Under the pieces are notes generated by a model, which saw only the letters and a program-made list of their open reading frames with translations, ran no database searches and was not told the DNA's origin. Position numbers and translations under genes: made by a program. 64,000 nt of DNA from Bacteroides bouchesdurhonensis (GTDB lineage: Bacteria > Bacteroidota > Bacteroidia > Bacteroidales > Bacteroidaceae). Below, one piece after another: positions 42,660-52,350 of the stretch (position 1 is its first letter; each line of letters opens with the position of its first letter). The DNA lies in assembly GCF_900155865.1 (NCBI RefSeq), contig NZ_LT707006.1:1693685-1757684 (forward strand). Direction: 5' to 3'.

Positions 42660-44234
42660 ATGGCAGATAATACAGAAATTCAGAGAAGGCGTACGTTCGC
42701 CATTATTGCACACCCGGATGCAGGTAAGACTTCATTGACGGAAAAGTTATTGCTTTTTGGAGGTCAAATCCAGGTAGCAGGTGCTGTAAAGAGTAATAAA
42801 ATTAAGAAAACAGCTACTTCCGACTGGATGGAGATTGAGAAGCAGCGTGGTATCTCGGTGACAACTTCTGTGATGGAATTTGACTATCGGGATTACAAAA
42901 TTAATATTCTAGATACTCCGGGTCACCAGGACTTCGCTGAAGATACTTACAGGACATTGACTGCTGTAGATAGTGTTATCATTGTAGTGGATGGAGCGAA
43001 AGGTGTTGAAACACAGACTCGTAAATTGATGGAAGTATGCCGTATGCGCAATACACCGGTTATTATCTTTGTGAATAAGATGGACCGCGAGGGTAAAGAT
43101 CCGTTTGATTTACTGGATGAATTGGAGGAGGAACTACAAATCCAGGTACGTCCTTTGTCTTGGCCAATTGAACAAGGTCCTCGCTTCAAAGGCGTTTATA
43201 ATATCTATGAACAACAATTAAACCTGTATCAACCTTCCAAACAAGTTGTGACGGAAAAGGTAGAAGTTGATATTCATACGGAAGAACTGGATAATCAAAT
43301 CGGAAAGCCGTTGGCAGATAAGCTGCGTGGTGATTTAGAACTGATAGAAGGGGTTTATCCGGAATTGGATATAGAGTCATATTTGGCGGGAGATTGTGCA
43401 CCGGTATTTTTCGGTTCTGCTTTGAATAACTTCGGTGTTCAGGAACTGTTGAATTGTTTTGTAGAGATCGCTCCGAGTCCCCGTCCAGTGCAAGCGGAAG
43501 AACGTGAAGTGGAGCCGGACGAATCAAAGTTCACCGGATTTGTATTTAAGATTACTGCCAATATTGATCCCAATCATCGTTCTTGTGTAGCTTTTTGTAA
43601 GGTATGTTCCGGTAAGTTTGTGCGTAATGCACCTTATTTACATGTCCGTCATGGTAAGACGATGCGTTTTTCTTCGCCTACACAGTTTATGGCACAGCGG
43701 AAAACAACTGTTGATGAAGCTTATGCAGGTGATATAATCGGTTTGCCGGATAATGGTACCTTTAAGATTGGAGATACACTGACAGAAGGGGAAATGCTTC
43801 ATTTCCGCGGATTGCCAAGTTTCTCACCGGAGATGTTCAAGTATATCGAAAATGCCGATCCAATGAAACAGAAGCAATTGGCAAAAGGTATTGATCAATT
43901 GATGGACGAAGGTGTAGCTCAGTTATTTGTCAATCAATTTAATGGTCGTAAGATTATTGGTACGGTAGGGCAGTTGCAGTTCGAAGTAATTCAGTATCGT
44001 CTGTTGAATGAATATAATGCTTCCTGTCGTTGGGAGCCGGTAAGTCTTTATAAGGCTTGTTGGGTAGAGAGCGACGATCTCGAAGAACTGGAAGCTTTCA
44101 AGAAACGTAAATATCAGTATATGGCGAAAGATAGGGAAGGACGGGATGTGTTCCTGGCCGACTCCGGCTATGTACTTCAAATGGCTCAAATGGACTTTAA
44201 ACATATTAAGTTCCACTTTACGAGCGAGTTTTAA
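42660..44234 (+). CDS. prfC: Peptide chain release factor 3
   Basis: 524 residues. The GTPase domain has G1 AHPDAGKTS at 17-25, switch I with [13 protein letters not shown]3 DTPGHQDF, and G4 NKMDREG. The remainder contains the EF-G-like domain II and the RF3-specific C-terminal domain ([20 protein letters not shown]). RF3 removes RF1 or RF2 from the ribosome after peptide release. Cytoplasmic. It is the last gene of the run that starts at the LysE exporter; a repeat-derived hairpin follows its stop at 44245. Confidence 0.96.
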   Translation: MADNTEIQRRRTFAIIAHPDAGKTSLTEKLLLFGGQIQVAGAVKSNKIKKTATSDWMEIEKQRGISVTTSVMEFDYRDYKINILDTPGHQDFAEDTYRTLTAVDSVIIVVDGAKGVETQTRKLMEVCRMRNTPVIIFVNKMDREGKDPFDLLDELEEELQIQVRPLSWPIEQGPRFKGVYNIYEQQLNLYQPSKQVVTEKVEVDIHTEELDNQIGKPLADKLRGDLELIEGVYPELDIESYLAGDCAPVFFGSALNNFGVQELLNCFVEIAPSPRPVQAEEREVEPDESKFTGFVFKITANIDPNHRSCVAFCKVCSGKFVRNAPYLHVRHGKTMRFSSPTQFMAQRKTTVDEAYAGDIIGLPDNGTFKIGDTLTEGEMLHFRGLPSFSPEMFKYIENADPMKQKQLAKGIDQLMDEGVAQLFVNQFNGRKIIGTVGQLQFEVIQYRLLNEYNASCRWEPVSLYKACWVESDDLEELEAFKKRKYQYMAKDREGRDVFLADSGYVLQMAQMDFKHIKFHFTSEF

Positions 44235-44242
44235 GTCCGCAA

Positions 44243-44334
44243 TGGATTATACAGATTTGCAGGGATTAAGGAGGTAAAATATCTGTTTATACTATCGAAA
44301 TCAGTGCAAATCTGTATAATCTGTGGTGAACTTT
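44243..44334. repeat. Inverted-repeat element downstream of prfC
   Basis: GATTATACAGATTTGC (44245-44260) and its exact reverse complement GCAAATCTGTATAATC (44306-44321) flank about 45 bases. The phrasing (ATCTGTATAATCTGTGG) resembles an interspersed sequence I associate with many Bacteroides intergenic regions. It may act as an mRNA 3'-end hairpin for prfC or be a small non-coding repeat. Confidence 0.55.
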
Positions 44335-44445
44335 TATTTACGATTTATACTTTTTTATTCCTTCCTTATATTATTTTATAATAAATTATTGGTAATTTCG
44401 GACGCTTTTAGAGCATCACGACTTAAATAACTAATAGTTTATTAT

Positions 44446-44706
44446 ATGGAAAATATCGAAACAGCGATTCTGCTGATGGTAGTCGGAATGGCTACAGTAT
44501 TTGTTATTCTGCTGATTGTGATTTATTTAGGTAAATTGCTTATTTCCTTGGTCAATAAATATGCTCCCGAAGAAGTGGCTCCTGTAAATAGGGAAGCACA
44601 GAGAGGTCCTGCACCTATTCCGGGTAATATTTTGGCTGCTATTACAGCTGCTGTAAATGTAGTGACACAAGGTAAAGGAAAAGTCACTAAGGTAGAAAAA
44701 TTATAA
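44446..44706 (+). CDS. oadG: Na+-pumping decarboxylase gamma subunit (OadG-like)
   Basis: 86 residues with one N-terminal membrane helix (AILLMVVGMATVFVILLIVIYLGKLL), which carries the VGMATVF phrase typical of OadG, then a short linker and a Pro/Ala-rich stretch (APIPGNILAAITAAV). The gamma subunit anchors the alpha subunit to the membrane beta subunit. It heads the operon with alpha and beta genes. Stop to next ATG is 31 bases. Confidence 0.85.
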   Translation: MENIETAILLMVVGMATVFVILLIVIYLGKLLISLVNKYAPEEVAPVNREAQRGPAPIPGNILAAITAAVNVVTQGKGKVTKVEKL

Positions 44707-44737
44707 ATGAATCATTAAAGTATAAGCACTGAAAAAC

Positions 44738-46570
44738 ATGAAAAGAGAAGTAAAGTTTAGTTTGGTTTTCCGAGATATGTGGCAATCTGCCGGAAAATAT
44801 GTACCTCGTGTAGACCAACTTGTAAAGGTTGCACCTGCCATCATTGAAATGGGATGTTTTGCCCGAGTAGAAACAAATGGTGGAGGTTTTGAACAAGTCA
44901 ATTTATTGTTTGGAGAAAACCCCAATAAAGCCGTGCGCGAATGGACAAAACCGTTCCATGAAGCCGGTATACAAACACATATGCTCGACCGTGCATTGAA
45001 TGGGCTTCGTATGAGTCCTGTTCCGGCTGATGTCCGTAAATTATTCTATAAGGTAAAGAAAGCACAAGGTACAGATATTACTCGTACATTCTGCGGGCTG
45101 AATGATGTTCGTAACATTGCTCCGTCTATCACTTATGCCAAGGAAGCCGGCATGATTTCACAATGTTCTCTTTGTATCACTCATTCGCCTATCCATACGG
45201 TAGAGTATTATACTAACATGGCATTGGAACTTATTAAATTAGGAGCGGATGAGATTTGTATTAAGGACATGGCCGGCATTGGTCGTCCTGTTTCATTAGG
45301 AAAGATCGTGGCAAATATTAAAGCTGCTCATCCTGAAATACCTATCCAGTATCATAGCCATGCGGGACCTGGCTTCAATATGGCAAGTATTCTTGAAGTA
45401 TGCGAAGCAGGTTGCGATTACATTGATGTAGGCATGGAACCTCTTTCCTGGGGAACTGGTCATGCTGATCTCCTCAGTGTACAAGCGATGTTGAAAGATG
45501 CCGGATTCCAGGTACCTGAGATTAATATGGAAGCTTATATGAAAGTGCGTGCCATGATTCAGGAATTTATGGACGATTTTCTTGGATTATATATCAGTCC
45601 GAAGAACCGTTTGATGAACTCGCTGTTGATTGGCCCCGGACTTCCGGGCGGTATGATGGGGAGTTTGATGGCAGACTTGGAATCAAATCTGGAATCTATC
45701 AATAAATATAAGGCAAAGCACAATCTGCCGTTTATGACTCAGGACCAACTTCTTATCAAACTGTTCAATGAAGTTGCGTATGTATGGCCACGTGTCGGTT
45801 ATCCTCCGTTGGTGACTCCGTTCAGTCAATATGTAAAGAACCTTGCCATGATGAACGTTATGGCGATGGAAAAAGGGAAGGAACGTTGGGGGATGATTGC
45901 TGATGATATCTGGGATATGCTTTTGGGTAAAGCAGGTCGTCTTCCGGGTAAACTAGCTCCTGAAATTATTGAAAAGGCAGAACGGGAAGGACGTAAGTTC
46001 TTCGAAGGGAATCCTCAGGATAATTACCCTGATGCTCTCGATAAGTTCCGTAAGATGATGAAGGAAAACAAATGGGAAACGGGACAGGATGACGAAGAAC
46101 TCTTTGAATATGCGATGCATCCGGCTCAGTATGAAGCTTATAGAAGCGGTAAGGCTAAAGAAGATTTCTTGGAAGATGTAGCAAAACGTCGTGCCGAGAA
46201 AGATAAATCTCCGCAGGAGGATGCTAAACCAAAGACATTGACGGTACAGGTAGACGGACAAGCATATCGTGTGACAGTGGCTTATGGTGATATCGAACTA
46301 GCTGCTACTCCGACAGCTGCAGCAGCTCCGACAGGAGAAGGAAAAGAGGTACTCTCTCCATTGGAAGGTAAATTCTTCCTGGTGAAGAATACACAGGAAA
46401 CTGCACTTAAGGTTGGTGATGTTGTGAAAGAAGGAGATGTGATATGCTATGTTGAGGCGATGAAGACTTATAATGCTATCCGTGCAGAATTTAGTGGTAC
46501 GGTAACTGCTATCTGTGCTAATCCGGGAGATACTGTTTCAGAAGATGATGTATTAATGAAGATAGGGTAA
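44738..46570 (+). CDS. oadA: Oxaloacetate decarboxylase alpha subunit / pyruvate carboxylase subunit B
   Basis: 610 residues. The carboxyltransferase (HMGL-like) domain starts VKFSLVFRDMWQSAG and holds CIKDMAGIGRP, YHSHAGPGFNMAS and the PYC_OADA helical region (LPGGMMGSLMADLESNL). A linker with PTAAAAPTGEG leads to a biotinyl domain with EAMKT; the biotin lysine is Lys576. The family transfers CO2 between oxaloacetate and biotin; coupled to the beta subunit, decarboxylation pumps Na+ out. The absent RDxxQS signature (here VFRDMWQS) is a slight variation. The beta gene begins in its stop codon. Confidence 0.9.
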   Translation: MKREVKFSLVFRDMWQSAGKYVPRVDQLVKVAPAIIEMGCFARVETNGGGFEQVNLLFGENPNKAVREWTKPFHEAGIQTHMLDRALNGLRMSPVPADVRKLFYKVKKAQGTDITRTFCGLNDVRNIAPSITYAKEAGMISQCSLCITHSPIHTVEYYTNMALELIKLGADEICIKDMAGIGRPVSLGKIVANIKAAHPEIPIQYHSHAGPGFNMASILEVCEAGCDYIDVGMEPLSWGTGHADLLSVQAMLKDAGFQVPEINMEAYMKVRAMIQEFMDDFLGLYISPKNRLMNSLLIGPGLPGGMMGSLMADLESNLESINKYKAKHNLPFMTQDQLLIKLFNEVAYVWPRVGYPPLVTPFSQYVKNLAMMNVMAMEKGKERWGMIADDIWDMLLGKAGRLPGKLAPEIIEKAEREGRKFFEGNPQDNYPDALDKFRKMMKENKWETGQDDEELFEYAMHPAQYEAYRSGKAKEDFLEDVAKRRAEKDKSPQEDAKPKTLTVQVDGQAYRVTVAYGDIELAATPTAAAAPTGEGKEVLSPLEGKFFLVKNTQETALKVGDVVKEGDVICYVEAMKTYNAIRAEFSGTVTAICANPGDTVSEDDVLMKIG

Positions 46571-47805
46571 TGAACGAAATATTTGAAAACTTATATGACA
46601 TGACTGCATTCAGCAATATTATTGCTGAACCGCAGTTTCTGATAATGTATGCCATTGCGTTCGTCCTCCTTTATCTGGGTATAAAGAAACAGTACGAACC
46701 ATTGCTGTTGGTTCCTATCGCTTTCGGAGTATTGCTTGCTAACTTCCCCGGTGGAGACATGGGAGTCATTCAGGCTAACGAAAATGGAATGGTGATGGTG
46801 AACGGAGTTTGGAAGAACATCTGGGAAATGCCTTTGCATGATATAGCCCACGAATTGGGGTTGATGAACTTTATCTACTATATGTTGATTAAAACCGGTT
46901 TCCTTCCTCCGATCATCTTCATGGGTGTCGGTGCATTGACGGATTTCGGACCGATGTTGCGTAATCTGCGCCTTTCTATTTTTGGTGCTGCTGCACAGCT
47001 TGGTATTTTTACAGTGTTGTTGGTGGCTATCTTAATGGGATTCACTCCGAAAGAAGCAGCTTCATTGGGTATAATTGGTGGTGCGGACGGTCCGACTGCT
47101 ATTTTTACAACAATCAAACTGGCTCCTCACTTGTTAGGCCCTATTGCGATTGCAGCATATTCTTATATGGCACTTGTTCCGGTTATTATACCATTAGTAG
47201 TGAAACTGCTTTGCTCTAAGAAGGAGTTGAGTATCAACATGAAAGAACAGGAAAAGAAATATCCGTCTACTACCGAGATAAAGAATTTGCGTGTGTTGAA
47301 GATTATTTTCCCGATTGTAGTTACGACTGTTGTTGCACTTTTTGTTCCGAGTGCAGTGCCTTTGATTGGTATGTTGATGTTTGGTAATCTGGTGAAAGAA
47401 ATTGGAAGCAATACCTTCCGTTTGTTTGATGCGGCTTCTAATAGTATAATGAATGCTGCTACCATCTTCCTAGGTTTATCAGTAGGAGCGACGATGACAA
47501 CAGAAGCTTTCCTGAATTGGACGACTATTGGTATTGTGATTGGCGGTTTCCTTGCATTTGCTCTTTCCATTGCAGGTGGTATTCTGTTTGTAAAAGCAGT
47601 GAACTTATTCTCAAAGAAGAAAATTAATCCGCTGATTGGAGCTACCGGATTAAGTGCAGTTCCAATGGCTAGTCGTGTAGCCAATGAGATTGCTTTGAAA
47701 TATGATCCGAAGAATCATGTATTACAGTACTGTATGGCAAGTAATATTTCCGGAGTAATCGGTTCAGCTGTTGCTGCGGGAGTGCTGATTTCTTTTTTAG
47801 CTTGA
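46570..47805 (+). CDS. oadB: Na+-pumping decarboxylase beta subunit (OadB-like)
   Basis: 411 residues, about nine or more membrane segments. The ATG at 46570 shares its A with the preceding TAA. Family hallmarks: GVGALTDFGPMLRNLRLSIFGAAAQLGIF, GIIGGADGPTAIF (the conserved Asp taking part in Na+ movement) and GATGLSAVPMASRV ... MASNISGVIGSAVAAG. It uses the energy of decarboxylating carboxybiotin to export Na+. It has an N-terminal extension with periplasmic loop compared with the paralogue at 56235. A hairpin at 47831 ends the operon. Confidence 0.93.
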   Translation: MNEIFENLYDMTAFSNIIAEPQFLIMYAIAFVLLYLGIKKQYEPLLLVPIAFGVLLANFPGGDMGVIQANENGMVMVNGVWKNIWEMPLHDIAHELGLMNFIYYMLIKTGFLPPIIFMGVGALTDFGPMLRNLRLSIFGAAAQLGIFTVLLVAILMGFTPKEAASLGIIGGADGPTAIFTTIKLAPHLLGPIAIAAYSYMALVPVIIPLVVKLLCSKKELSINMKEQEKKYPSTTEIKNLRVLKIIFPIVVTTVVALFVPSAVPLIGMLMFGNLVKEIGSNTFRLFDAASNSIMNAATIFLGLSVGATMTTEAFLNWTTIGIVIGGFLAFALSIAGGILFVKAVNLFSKKKINPLIGATGLSAVPMASRVANEIALKYDPKNHVLQYCMASNISGVIGSAVAAGVLISFLA

Positions 47806-47830
47806 TTTAATTCAGCGTAAATAATAATTT

Positions 47831-47886
47831 GAGGGCACGGAATCTTTCTTGTTTTATTCAAGTAAAGAAACTCCGTGCCCCTTTTA
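47831..47886. terminator. Terminator between oadB and the efflux operon
   Basis: GGGCACGGA (47833-47841) pairs with TCCGTGCCC (47872-47880), with further pairing of TCTTT and AAAGA inside, followed by CTTTTAT. It serves the convergent oadB and outer-membrane factor genes. Confidence 0.8.
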
Positions 47887-47905
47887 TATATTTCTGTGAT
47901 AACTA

Positions 47906-49177
47906 TTATTCGCTAGTTACTTTTCTGTATTCTGCAATTGCCATCTTTTCTGCCAGATATGCGTTGATCACATTGGTTTGTGCTTGTGTCCATGATAACT
48001 GAGCAGAGAGTACATCCACCATATTTGATTTTCCTTCATTATAGGAAAAGGAAACAATCTCCAGATTCTCATTGGCTAACTTCATATTTTCATTAGCAGT
48101 TTTCACTTGTTCTTCCGTTTCTTTTAGTTTGGTCAACGATCCGGATAATTCTTCGCTAATATTATCTTCCACATAACTTTGCTGTAGTCTCTGCATACTA
48201 ATATATGCTTTTTGCTGGCGGTTCGTTTTAAATCGGGCACCCCAACGGAAAATAGGAATATTCAGATTGACACCCACAATGGGGTTAAATGAGACATCGT
48301 AGCCTAGATTCGGTGTTCCCGTTGCCCAACCTCCACTGAAATACATATTTAGTTGTGGGTTAAATTGACTGAGAGCAGCTTTACGTTGTGCCTGACTCTT
48401 CATTATATTTACTTCTGTACTGGCATAGTCTGCACGTTGCTGTAATACATCTCCCAGAGATAGGACTTTTACAGGTTCGGAGGGTATACTGATAGAATAT
48501 AAACTATCCACCGGAGCATCAGGTTCTTCACCCATCAGAATATTTAGTTTTTGCAGTGCTAACGTATAGTTCTGACGAGCCTTGATATATTGCAATTCCG
48601 CTTCTTTTAACCGGGTAGAAATCATTAACAAATCTATGCGGCTAATCTTTCCATTGTCGAAACGATCCTGTATAATATCATATTGTTGTTTGATTATACT
48701 TTGATATTTGTCAGCAGCTTGGAGCATGGCTTTTGAGGCAGAGGCATTCCAGTAGACTGCATCACTCTGGTAATGTATCTGGTCTAAAGTCAGCTCTTCG
48801 TTGAGTTGGTCCAGTTTCTCGTCCGCTTTTGCAATCTTATGTTGGGCATTCAGTGCACCACCTGTATATATCGGTTGTGAGACAATGAATACTCCTTGAT
48901 AAGTATGATTGCGGTATTCCCCCAATGGCTCGTTCCAGGCACTTAAATCACTCATGTTTAGCGTTCCGTCTGCACTAATGTCTATTTTCGGAAGGAAACC
49001 GGTATGAGCTATTTTTCTGGTCTCGCTACTTGCCATTGTTTTTAGTTTTTGCTGTTTCAGTAGTTGGCTGTAAGCTTCTACTTTATCCCGATAGGCTTCG
49101 CGGCTTAGATATGGCTGTTGTGCTGCTATGTCGAAACCGAGGGTTAGTAGTAATAGCGTTATGAGTTGAATTTTCAT
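47906..49177 (-). CDS. TolC-family outer-membrane efflux protein
   Basis: 423 residues from ATG 49177, chosen because it begins with the signal peptide (MKIQLITLLLLTLGFDIAAQ). Two outer-membrane efflux domains of long coiled helices are seen (KLDQLNEELTLDQIHYQSDAVYWNASAS and LAEKMAIAEYRK near the end), with the repeated G-R-I-D/N-M-V-D hairpins DNGKISRIDLLM and NEGKSNMVDVLSAQLSW typical of TolC-like channels. It forms the outer-membrane exit for the RND pump encoded upstream. Last gene of a three-gene operon. Confidence 0.9.
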   Translation of the reverse strand: MKIQLITLLLLTLGFDIAAQQPYLSREAYRDKVEAYSQLLKQQKLKTMASSETRKIAHTGFLPKIDISADGTLNMSDLSAWNEPLGEYRNHTYQGVFIVSQPIYTGGALNAQHKIAKADEKLDQLNEELTLDQIHYQSDAVYWNASASKAMLQAADKYQSIIKQQYDIIQDRFDNGKISRIDLLMISTRLKEAELQYIKARQNYTLALQKLNILMGEEPDAPVDSLYSISIPSEPVKVLSLGDVLQQRADYASTEVNIMKSQAQRKAALSQFNPQLNMYFSGGWATGTPNLGYDVSFNPIVGVNLNIPIFRWGARFKTNRQQKAYISMQRLQQSYVEDNISEELSGSLTKLKETEEQVKTANENMKLANENLEIVSFSYNEGKSNMVDVLSAQLSWTQAQTNVINAYLAEKMAIAEYRKVTSE

Positions 49178-49217
49178 ATTCTTAATTTGCAATTTTACGT
49201 TTTACAATTTATGATTC

Positions 49218-52200
49218 TCATCCTTTGATCCGTTGAATGGCACAGTAAGCTACTGGAAGAACAAAAAGTGTTAATGCAGAAGCTACCAACAATCCTCCCA
49301 TAATTGTAGCTGCCATACCACCAAACATGGCGTCAAACAAAAGAGGTAACATACCTAGAATGGTTGTTCCTGAAGCCATTGCTACTGGGATGATACGGCT
49401 GGTTGTTGCACTAATGACGGCATCCAGTGGCTTCTTTCCTGTTGCTGCTTCCAAATCAATCTGCTCAACTAATACAATGGCATTTTTGATATTCATACCA
49501 ATCAACCCCAGAAGACCAAGTATGGAGAAAAAATCAAATGATTTGCCAAGTACAAGCAATCCAAGTACGATACCGATAAAAATCAACGGTAACATTAATA
49601 GAATAACTATCGGCTTGCGGTATGTTCTGAACAGGAATAACAGTGTCACGAACATCAGGAAGAATGTTAATGGCAGGTTTTTAGCCAATGCCTCATTTGA
49701 TTCCACTTGACTTTCCTGTTCTCCAAAGTACTTCATTGTATATCCCTCCGGAATTATGATCTCATTTTGTACCTGCGACCATACCTGATTAAAAGCCGTA
49801 ATCGCATTTATACCACGACGTGGATCGCATTGAGCCATCATTACCATCTGTCGATTATAATCCTTCACGTTTGAGAAGCGAAATTGAAAATCAAAATCAG
49901 ATACTACTTGTTCAAGACTCGTCGTTTCATTTCCAGCTCCGAACACAGGTAGCGTACGCAAATCGTTGATTTGGAAAGAATCTACTGTATTATCTTTCAG
50001 TAAAATGGGAAGTACCTGATCACCTTGACGATATTCTCCCAAAGTCATACCGGTTGTACCTATTTGGATACTTTGTGCCATTCCTTGTCGGGATACACCA
50101 AGCGGTTGTGCCCGTTCAGGACTATATACAGGCTTCCAAACCGGAATCTTGTTTCCCCACGAATTACGAATATTAATTAAATCCGGATTCTGATGCATTA
50201 TTTCTAATGCTTGGTTGGTAAGAGCTATCAATGTATCGGCATTCGGACCGATAAAACCAATCTCAATTGCAGCATCTACAGCAGGAGATAACTTGAAAAG
50301 ACTTGTACGTGTGATAGCATTCGGATAATTGGCTTTCATATATTCATCAAAATCCTTTTCGTACTCCTTTGTGTATTTGCTATCAGTCAATTCTATGAGT
50401 ATATTAGCAAAGTTCGGTTTAGGACCTACTGATGTAGAAGCTAGATAATACCGAAGTGGTGTACTGCCAAATGTAATGGAGACAGTTTTCACTTCCGGTT
50501 GCTTCTTCAAGTGTTCTTCCACTTTTTTCATCTCTTTCACTACATCATTAATGTTGTAGCCGTCCGGATAAAATACATCAGCCCGGAAATAGGGTTTATC
50601 CAAGGAAGGGAAGAAATTTTGTGGCATCATTCCCATAATAGTTAATGATACAATGAAGAGAACTACCATAGTACTGAGCGTCAGTGCCTTTCTACGTATC
50701 AGTACTCTCAGAATAGATCCAAACTTATGATAGAAAGGTTTGTCATACGGATCTTTTCCGTCCCCATCTTTTTTCGCCTTTAAGATAAAGTTACCAAAGA
50801 CGGTTGTTTGAGTCAAGGCAAGTACCCAACTCAATCCCAGCGAAATAGCTAGTACCACAAATAAAGGCTTTACAATTTCTGCTACGGCAGAAGGAGCCAG
50901 ATAAAGTGGTAAGAACGAACAAATAGCAATGAATGTTGCTCCGAGTAATCCCCATTGAGGCCCTGTAGCTCCATCAATAAGTGCTTTCCGACGGTTTACA
51001 CCACGAGCGATAGCAATTTGTGCGTTATCTGTCACCACAATAGCATTATCCACTAACATCCCCATGGCAATGATGAATCCTGCTAATGAAGTACGATTTA
51101 ATCCTACTCCAAAAAATGACATGATGAGCAAAGTACCTCCGATGGAGAAAATCAGTGAAGAGCCGATAAGTATTCCTGCACGTAGCCCCATAACAAACAT
51201 AATAATGACAATAACGATCAAAATTGATTCTATCAGATTGATAATGAAACCATTATTTGCTTCATTGGCGATTTCATTTTCTAGATAGAGACTTTGTAAT
51301 TCTAATCCTAATGGCATTAGAGGTAACAGCTCGTTCAGTTTTACTTTCACATTTTCTCCTGTTTGCACTACATCTCGTTGTGGGTCAGTAGATACACCGA
51401 TCCCAATTGCCCGTTTCCCATTTACATGCATGATAGTGGATGGCGGATTGAGATAACCTTTTTCAATAACAGCGATATCTCCTAATTTTACTTGTCCTGC
51501 TTTGGTCGTAATGACCTGATTACGGATATCGTCTACAGTGGCATACATACCGTTGGCAGTTACTCGTAGCTGTTGTTCGCCTGCCCGTATTTCACCAGTG
51601 TTAATAATCTGGTTCTGTGATTGGAGCAGGCTGGCAAGTTGTTTGGGGTCAATGCCCATACCTACGAGTTTATTGGTCGAAATAAAGATATTTATTACTT
51701 CTGTTTGTACTCCGAATAAAGCAACTTTCATCACTCCGTCAGCTGTGACAACTTGAGTTTTAATTCGTTCTGCCCAATTACGCATTTCTTCGTAAGAAAA
51801 TCCGTCATCTGACGTTAATCCGTAGTAAATACCGAACACATCTCCGAAGTCATCCGAAATTGTCGGAGTTGAGGCACCCGCAGGAAGTTGTGGTTGTATA
51901 TTAAGTACCTTACGGCGCAGTTCGTCCCATTTTTGTGGAATGGAGCTTGCTGCAAGTGAAGGTTGTAATTCAAATGTAATTTTAGAAAGACCGTACATAG
52001 ATTCTGATTTAATCTTGTACACTCCACTCATACTTTGTATCTCTCGAGAAATAGGTTCGGTGATCAGTCGTTCTACTTCTGCCGGTTCGGCTCCCGGATA
52101 GCGCGTCATGATGACCGCTGATTTAATAACGAAGGGCGCATCTTCTTTCTTTCCAAGTTTTCCGAAGGAGAAAATACCTCCGATAAGCAATACGGCAAGA

Positions 52201-52250
52201 AAGAAATAAATGATCTTCGTATTATCTAATGAATATTTGGCTAAGTTCAT
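49218..52250 (-). CDS. RND-family efflux pump permease
   Basis: 1010 residues, AcrB-like, twelve membrane helices with two large periplasmic loops. The TM4 motif reads GMLVDNAIVVTDN: the first of the two proton-relay aspartates is kept but the second is Asn. TM10 keeps the relay lysine (GMNIKNAIVLVEQ). N-terminal YSLDNTKIIYFFLAVLLIGG and RYPGAEPAEVERLITEPI are typical. It would pump drugs, bile acids or other amphiphiles using the proton gradient, with the adaptor and TolC partner on either side in the operon. Substrates cannot be told. The Asn is seen in other RND subgroups and is not proof of inactivity. Confidence 0.92.
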   Translation of the reverse strand: MNLAKYSLDNTKIIYFFLAVLLIGGIFSFGKLGKKEDAPFVIKSAVIMTRYPGAEPAEVERLITEPISREIQSMSGVYKIKSESMYGLSKITFELQPSLAASSIPQKWDELRRKVLNIQPQLPAGASTPTISDDFGDVFGIYYGLTSDDGFSYEEMRNWAERIKTQVVTADGVMKVALFGVQTEVINIFISTNKLVGMGIDPKQLASLLQSQNQIINTGEIRAGEQQLRVTANGMYATVDDIRNQVITTKAGQVKLGDIAVIEKGYLNPPSTIMHVNGKRAIGIGVSTDPQRDVVQTGENVKVKLNELLPLMPLGLELQSLYLENEIANEANNGFIINLIESILIVIVIIMFVMGLRAGILIGSSLIFSIGGTLLIMSFFGVGLNRTSLAGFIIAMGMLVDNAIVVTDNAQIAIARGVNRRKALIDGATGPQWGLLGATFIAICSFLPLYLAPSAVAEIVKPLFVVLAISLGLSWVLALTQTTVFGNFILKAKKDGDGKDPYDKPFYHKFGSILRVLIRRKALTLSTMVVLFIVSLTIMGMMPQNFFPSLDKPYFRADVFYPDGYNINDVVKEMKKVEEHLKKQPEVKTVSITFGSTPLRYYLASTSVGPKPNFANILIELTDSKYTKEYEKDFDEYMKANYPNAITRTSLFKLSPAVDAAIEIGFIGPNADTLIALTNQALEIMHQNPDLINIRNSWGNKIPVWKPVYSPERAQPLGVSRQGMAQSIQIGTTGMTLGEYRQGDQVLPILLKDNTVDSFQINDLRTLPVFGAGNETTSLEQVVSDFDFQFRFSNVKDYNRQMVMMAQCDPRRGINAITAFNQVWSQVQNEIIIPEGYTMKYFGEQESQVESNEALAKNLPLTFFLMFVTLLFLFRTYRKPIVILLMLPLIFIGIVLGLLVLGKSFDFFSILGLLGLIGMNIKNAIVLVEQIDLEAATGKKPLDAVISATTSRIIPVAMASGTTILGMLPLLFDAMFGGMAATIMGGLLVASALTLFVLPVAYCAIQRIKG

Positions 52251-52350
52251 TTTCTTAATGGATAATTGATAATGGACAATAATTAATGGAAAATTGATAG
52301 TTGAGAATAGACAATGAACAGAAGTGCTTTACAGTAACGTTCATTCATTT

